DNA from: Chrysaora quinquecirrha
Taxonomy: Eukaryota; Cnidaria; Scyphozoa; Semaeostomeae; Pelagiidae
DNA: 64,000 bases
Assembly: GCA_014526335.1 (NCBI GenBank)
Contig: JACTAT010000021.1
Coordinates: 1,996,195 to 2,060,194 of the forward strand
Reading direction: 5' to 3'
The position numbers were made by a program, and so were the translations under genes. The stretch's first letter is position 1, and each line of letters begins with the position of its first letter. The notes beneath the pieces are model-generated. The model was not told where the DNA came from. It ran no database searches and saw only the letters and a list, made by a program, of their open reading frames with translations. Positions 61,101 through 64,000 of the stretch are shown piece after piece.

Positions 61101-63159
61101 GGAATAGAAGTTCCATAGATTTTAGAAGAAAAAACAAATAACTCAATGTTCTAAATCATATGAATCAAGGCAGTGTATAAATCTAGACACTGACTAAAAA
61201 TAACAAAACCAAAGAATTTCCAAGCTTAAATGAATAATCCTCACTCAAATATGTTGAGAATCTGTTGCAAATATAATAAATCTTTACTCCAAGTTGTGAG
61301 ATGATCTTAAAATTCTTTATTTTTCTATTAAATCTTCTTAATATTCAATCTAATCTTCTAAAGCATTACTCAAAATCCTCTTATTTCTAACCTATATTCA
61401 TAATCACGTGAACTTTCACTTGAAATTCCTCTGCAGATCTGTTGCAAATATGTCGCCTCGATTTATCTTTTATTTTTCATAATCTATTTGATCTTTTTAT
61501 TCTTTGCTCTTTATACTATCATATGTTTGTGTGTTTATTTGGAATTTCTAAACGCCCACCTCGCGTATTAACGTTATATTTTTATGTGTCCGTTCTCTAA
61601 TTACAACTAATTAAATGATTGAAAATTGATACTTTTATACATACATAAGAGTTTTGTTCATGAGAAACATATACAAATATGTATGGTGCTGAAGAAGGCT
61701 CAACATAGCCGAATAACAAAAAGTCAAGCGGGAGGTGAGCCTTGGACAGTAATGACGCAGAGAATTACTCGGCAATTTTATTGAGCTCTATAGGTCAGTG
61801 GAAACGTCGTTCGATCTCTGGTCATGCAATCCAGGTTCGAATCCCATCTGTTGTGGTATGACATTTGTGGACAAAACCATAAGATGAAGATATATGTAAT
61901 AACAAATTAAACTTTATAACAGACTAATGCTTAATAAAGTAGCCAATGAAATACAATTATAAACCAAGAACAGTTGAATGTTGATGGCGACTAGATTTTA
62001 AGAACAATTCACAAACAATGAATAACAGTTTTGAGCTTCGCATTAATGTTGAATTAATTGCTTATAAGCTTTGATTTACTTAAAGGTTCCAAGGATCATC
62101 TCTCAATCGTCTTGATGAATCAAAATCAAGAAAGATAATTCACAAGGTCAGACATCTGATTCAATAATTATTTTATATCTAATCATTTAATATCATATAT
62201 TAATCATTATAAGTTTTCATTTGTTATTCTGATCATTTTCTTACTGTGTCATGTGATTGATTTTAGCGTTTGAATCAACTTGATATATCAGCGAAAAAGG
62301 CAGTTTTAGCAGTCCAATCGATTCTCAAAGAGACAGTTACGTACGAGGTAAGATACTGTCTATCTCATTGGTCTTCTTCCTAGTTAATGATGCATCATGC
62401 AAGTGAAATTCATTCCACTTCTGGGTATACAAGGATTATTTTTACAAGAAACTGAAAAACTGACCCAGTGCTCAAAAGTTTTCTCTACGTAGCTAAACAG
62501 TTCTAAGAGCGCAATTCTGTCAAAATAGCTGAAGGTTTTTATGGTGTGTTTAGCGCCAGTCGCTAGGATCTCTGAAGTAAATGAAAATGAGATCTGGACC
62601 CTCCCTAGTTGGCTGTGACGCTACGGTACCCGGGGCTTCTTGAACCCCGAAACTTCGAGCTCACTGACGTCTTGATATCACAAGCTAGCTATAATAGATC
62701 ACGGCATCATCGCAGATTCAAATAATATCTTTAACCTATCAACTGATGGTATTCGAATGCCTTTGGCTTTCTCTTTTGTCTGGGCATTAGAAAAACATTT
62801 CACTACCATCAGCAGTGACTTCCCCAAATTTCTGTCTATCTTGCAATCAGAGTTTCCTACAAAAAAACAAACGTGTAGCTAAATTCCGTCTCAGTCATTG
62901 TTATGGTCTGTTACTGATGTTCCATACCTTGACTTATAGATGAATAAGCTTTAAGTACTTTTTAAAGTTGTCGTAATTTTACTCCTTTGTTTTCTAGGGA
63001 CGACATTATCTAGATAAACTGGCACGTGATAAGACTGAAATGTTATATTGGTTACAGCAGGAGCGTCGATTAGCATCTCTTGAAAAAGATCAAAATTTTG
63101 TTGAACATCGAGAGAAAATATCCGAACTGCCACCGATTTCAACCTTGACTCTTCTTTGA
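37106..63159 (+). CDS. CCDC87: Coiled-coil domain-containing protein 87, 33 exons
   Basis: CCDC87 is a testis- and cilia-associated coiled-coil protein in vertebrates; its biochemistry is poorly known. Exons (start-end): 37106-37150, 38011-38083, 38534-38586, 39272-39385, 39504-39575, 40124-40152, 40270-40337, 40443-40524, 40930-41055, 41495-41564, 41745-41850, 42125-42176, 42316-42358, 42471-42540, 42945-42985, 43102-43147, 43255-43319, 43833-43887, 44014-44143, 44963-45020, 46062-46163, 57832-57948, 58451-58611, 58740-58779, 59246-59398, 59514-59629, 59996-60111, 60271-60452, 60598-60726, 60862-60976, 62094-62146, 62267-62347 and 62998-63159. These join in one frame into 974 residues (human about 850). 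Recognisable parts are [89 protein letters not shown] and [20 protein letters not shown]. Acceptors of exons 10, 17, 19 and 31 are inferred from frame, because the first AG would break it. AATAAA at 63399-63404. Confidence 0.85.
37150..38010. repeat. CCDC87 intron 1: hairpin and GTCAACTCGCCCC-type repeats
   Basis: AACAATAGGAATT (37307-37319) and AATTCCTATTGTT (37343-37355) form an exact 13-bp inverted repeat. From 37618 to 37880 the words AGTCAACTCGCCCC and GGGGCGAGTTGACTTG recur several times in both orientations, another decayed inverted-repeat element. Confidence 0.6.
38385..38490. repeat. Dispersed repeat, copy 2 (inverse of 16975-17070)
   Basis: GACATTCATACTCTGAGG, AAGCTTTTAAGCATGC and AAAATGTTTCCGCTGTTTAT match the reverse complement of the segment in IDH3A intron 2. 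Confidence 0.7.
38985..39210. repeat. Imperfect tandem duplication (~128-bp period) in CCDC87 intron 3
   Basis: GATGGTCCCCGACAGCG..GGCTTCGTAGCCTT with CGTCGGCAAGATGCGTCGG recurs as GATGGTCCCCGACAGCG..GGTTTCATAGCCTT with CATCGGCAAGCTGCATCGG about 128 bases later. Confidence 0.75.
43700..43785. repeat. Tandem duplication in CCDC87 intron 17
   Basis: GTTGGGGAATTGTGAATG plus a T-rich stretch and GATAAATCAT occurs twice in a row. Confidence 0.8.
44194..44500. mobile_element. SINE pair in CCDC87 intron 19, heads in opposite orientation
   Basis: The left part (minus strand, around GAGCTAAAGAGC and the body GTAACCCTCCAAGTCAT..CCCGTTTGCC) corresponds to the SINE at 24043-24178. The right part (GTTGTTGGTTCTCTCGTCA..AAGTTCGAACCCC..TGTGGTATT) is a forward head. 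The arrangement matches 24043-24310. Confidence 0.6.
47085..47340. mobile_element. MITE-like inverted-repeat element, copy 2
   Basis: Shares CAAACGATCAAACATTG and AATGTTTGACCA words, and an inverted layout, with 26305-26550. Ends include GTTTGTCAAACATTTC at the left and CAAATGTTTGACC towards the right. Confidence 0.55.
53042..53098. repeat. 57-bp imperfect palindrome
   Basis: Outer arms TAGAAATCT/AGATTTCTA and inner arms ATGAATCAAT/ATTGATTCAT nest within one hairpin. Confidence 0.8.
54650..54960. repeat. GC-rich AATAAGCGCCGCCCTCT-type repeat
   Basis: The 16-20-base phrase (ATAAGCGCCACCCTCTAATA, ATAAACGCCGCCCTCTTAAA, ATAAGCGCCGCTCTCTTATA and relatives) is repeated in both orientations. It keeps a spurious minus-strand frame open (54652-55011). 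Resembles short repeats I associate with marine invertebrate genomes; not coding. Confidence 0.8.
55345..55434 (+). other. Orphan exon-like segment in CCDC87 intron 21
   Basis: After the acceptor tttcatctag an open frame reads [20 protein letters not shown] then RLEHIISN and ends at a donor gtgagc. Both boundaries are phase 1. It looks like a genuine coiled-coil exon, but neither CCDC87 exon 21 (ends phase 0) nor exon 22 (starts phase 0) can join it directly. It could be an exon of an unrecognised nested gene, a relic, or chance. Confidence 0.3.
56052..57339 (+). CDS. DMRT: DM-domain transcription factor with DMA domain (DMRT), 2 exons, nested
   Basis: DMRT factors bind DNA through an intertwined zinc module and act in sex determination and neural or other patterning. 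Exon 1 (56052-56394) and exon 2 (56585-57339) join in phase 1 to give 365 residues. The DM domain spans about residues 26-75 with ligands C29, C32, H35, H44, C48, C53, C55 and C58. It runs [20 protein letters not shown] through to the recognition-helix tail [20 protein letters not shown]. The DMA domain is at about 177-212 ([20 protein letters not shown]), which places it with DMRT3/4/5-class proteins. The C-terminus reads [20 protein letters not shown], a CxxC-x11-CxxC zinc-ribbon-like motif I do not know from vertebrate DMRTs. The ATG was chosen for its proximity to the DM domain; an in-frame upstream reading exists from 55959. AATAAA at 57601-57606. The whole gene lies in CCDC87 intron 21, same strand. 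Confidence 0.93.
57601..57606 (+). promoter_or_regulatory. Putative polyadenylation signal of DMRT
   Basis: AATAAA 262 bases after the stop codon and 225 bases before the next CCDC87 exon. Confidence 0.45.
61725..61875 (+). mobile_element. tRNA-derived SINE, plus-strand copy in CCDC87 intron 30
   Basis: AAAAGTCAAGCGGGAGG, AGAGAATTACTCGGCAATTT, an A-box-like TAGGTCAGTGG, then GGTTCGAATCC (B-box) and CATCTGTTGTGGTATGACA. It aligns along its length with the minus-strand copy at 24043-24178. It is the best-preserved copy here. Confidence 0.7.
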
Positions 63160-63398
63160 AAAATTTCTCATTTGATCACAAGTTATATCAAGTTGGTTAA
63201 ATCTTTTTGTTAAATTTGTTAAATCATTCTTCTTTAATGAATCAGTTTGGTTAAATGGAAAGAACAATGGTCCTGTGAATTAGCCAATAGAAAAACAGCA
63301 TCTGACGTAACTTATTTTTGATTGGCTTATTTCGATCTAAAAATGCTGTGCAGGATTTGGTAGTTAATTTTTGTCTGACGATGCAAGCACTGAAAATT

Positions 63399-63404
63399 AA
63401 TAAA
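63399..63404 (+). promoter_or_regulatory. Putative polyadenylation signal of CCDC87
   Basis: AATAAA 240 bases downstream of the CCDC87 stop. Confidence 0.4.
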
Positions 63405-63599
63405 AAAGGTGGCTCTTAATTATCAAAACAACCGTTATTCTGAAATGGAAGATAAAAAAAAGAATAACTCTATTGATATATAAAGATTAAATACATCTAT
63501 CAAAATTTAAAATTATAAAAAGAGTTCACCCATACTAGCCAGTAAGTTATCATCATTTTGTATGACAAAATATAAAAGAAAATATTATGTTGACCGCCA

Positions 63600-63918
63600 T
63601 TATGGTTGAATGATATTTTCTTTATGACAAATTAAATCTACTGCTTCTAATACATCATTTACTACATAACTAGGCATACTCAAATCAGCTTGATAAAGAG
63701 TATCTCTATGTAAATGATTTATTCCTTTTTGTGGAAAACTCTTTTCTATTGCTGAAACACCGGTCTTTACTAAAACTGATTCTATTGTTTTAGCTATACT
63801 TTCTTCTAGCTTTACATTACAGAAATCATCTTCTTTGCATTTTGGTCGAACGCCTTTGTGACTTTGTAAGTATTTTTGATACATATTTGCACCATATATA
63901 TCTGTATCTAGATTATCA
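63600..63918 (-). CDS. Last exon of an unidentified gene, cut by the window edge
   Basis: After an acceptor (ctattttag, read on the minus strand) at 63919-63920 an open frame begins DNLDTDIYGANMYQKYLQSH and continues for about 105 codons. It includes KLEESIAKTIESVLVKTG and MPSYVVNDVLEAVDLICH, and ends IIQP with a TAA at 63600-63602. I do not recognise the family. The even composition, long open frame and good acceptor argue for a real terminal exon. It converges on CCDC87, whose stop is 440 bases away. Confidence 0.5.
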
Positions 63919-64000
63919 CTAAAATAGAGAAAGAAAATTGCACAATGATAAAGTCATTGCTTTAAAACGTCATTAATACAGCAATGTTTGAACAAGATAC

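Overview
This is a piece of an animal nuclear genome, AT-rich, with split genes (GT..AG introns mostly of 100-1500 bases) and many decayed transposons. The gene set is metazoan: a DM-domain transcription factor with a DMA domain, a PC1/3-type prohormone convertase, UBAP1, CCDC87, mitochondrial IDH3A and xylulokinase. The genus cannot be read from the sequence. Penelope-like elements and a P-loop mobile gene of a type I associate with marine invertebrate (especially cnidarian) assemblies make an invertebrate likely. A 500-base run of N (10307-10806) marks an assembly gap.

Layout. 1-5880 is repeat-derived: an element with ~208-bp inverted termini around a hexamer satellite (1-1690), a broken P-loop mobile gene (2774-3240) and a broken Tc1-like transposase (3807-4640). 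5880-8134 (-) holds the last three exons of xylulokinase; its 5' half is not visible. 9000-10080 (-) is a Ty3/gypsy relic next to the gap. 13450-23672 (+) is a complete 11-exon IDH3A, whose first exon (a 26-codon mitochondrial presequence) lies upstream of a 2.5-kb foldback element in intron 1. Introns 2 and 9 carry two different Penelope-like relics, and exon 6 has a one-base homopolymer deficit. 24598-30719 (-) is an 11-exon PCSK1-like convertase.

32315-33014 (+) is a small two-exon gene with a TATA box. It encodes a 120-residue basic protein with a textbook BH3 motif and no other Bcl-2 domain, so it is a candidate BH3-only apoptosis gene and the most interesting single item here. 33871-36762 (-) is UBAP1 (ESCRT-I). 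It is divergently arranged, 343 bases apart, with the 33-exon CCDC87 gene (37106-63159, +). The ~11.7-kb intron 21 of CCDC87 contains a complete two-exon DMRT gene (56052-57339, same strand). The window ends in the last exon of an unidentified gene (63600-63918, -).

The genes do not form one pathway: they cover carbon metabolism (XYLB, IDH3A), secretory proteolysis (PCSK1), endosomal sorting (UBAP1), possible apoptosis control (BH3 candidate), cilium/sperm biology (CCDC87) and transcription (DMRT). Exon boundaries were read by hand from splice signals, frame continuity and remembered family members; no database search was run.
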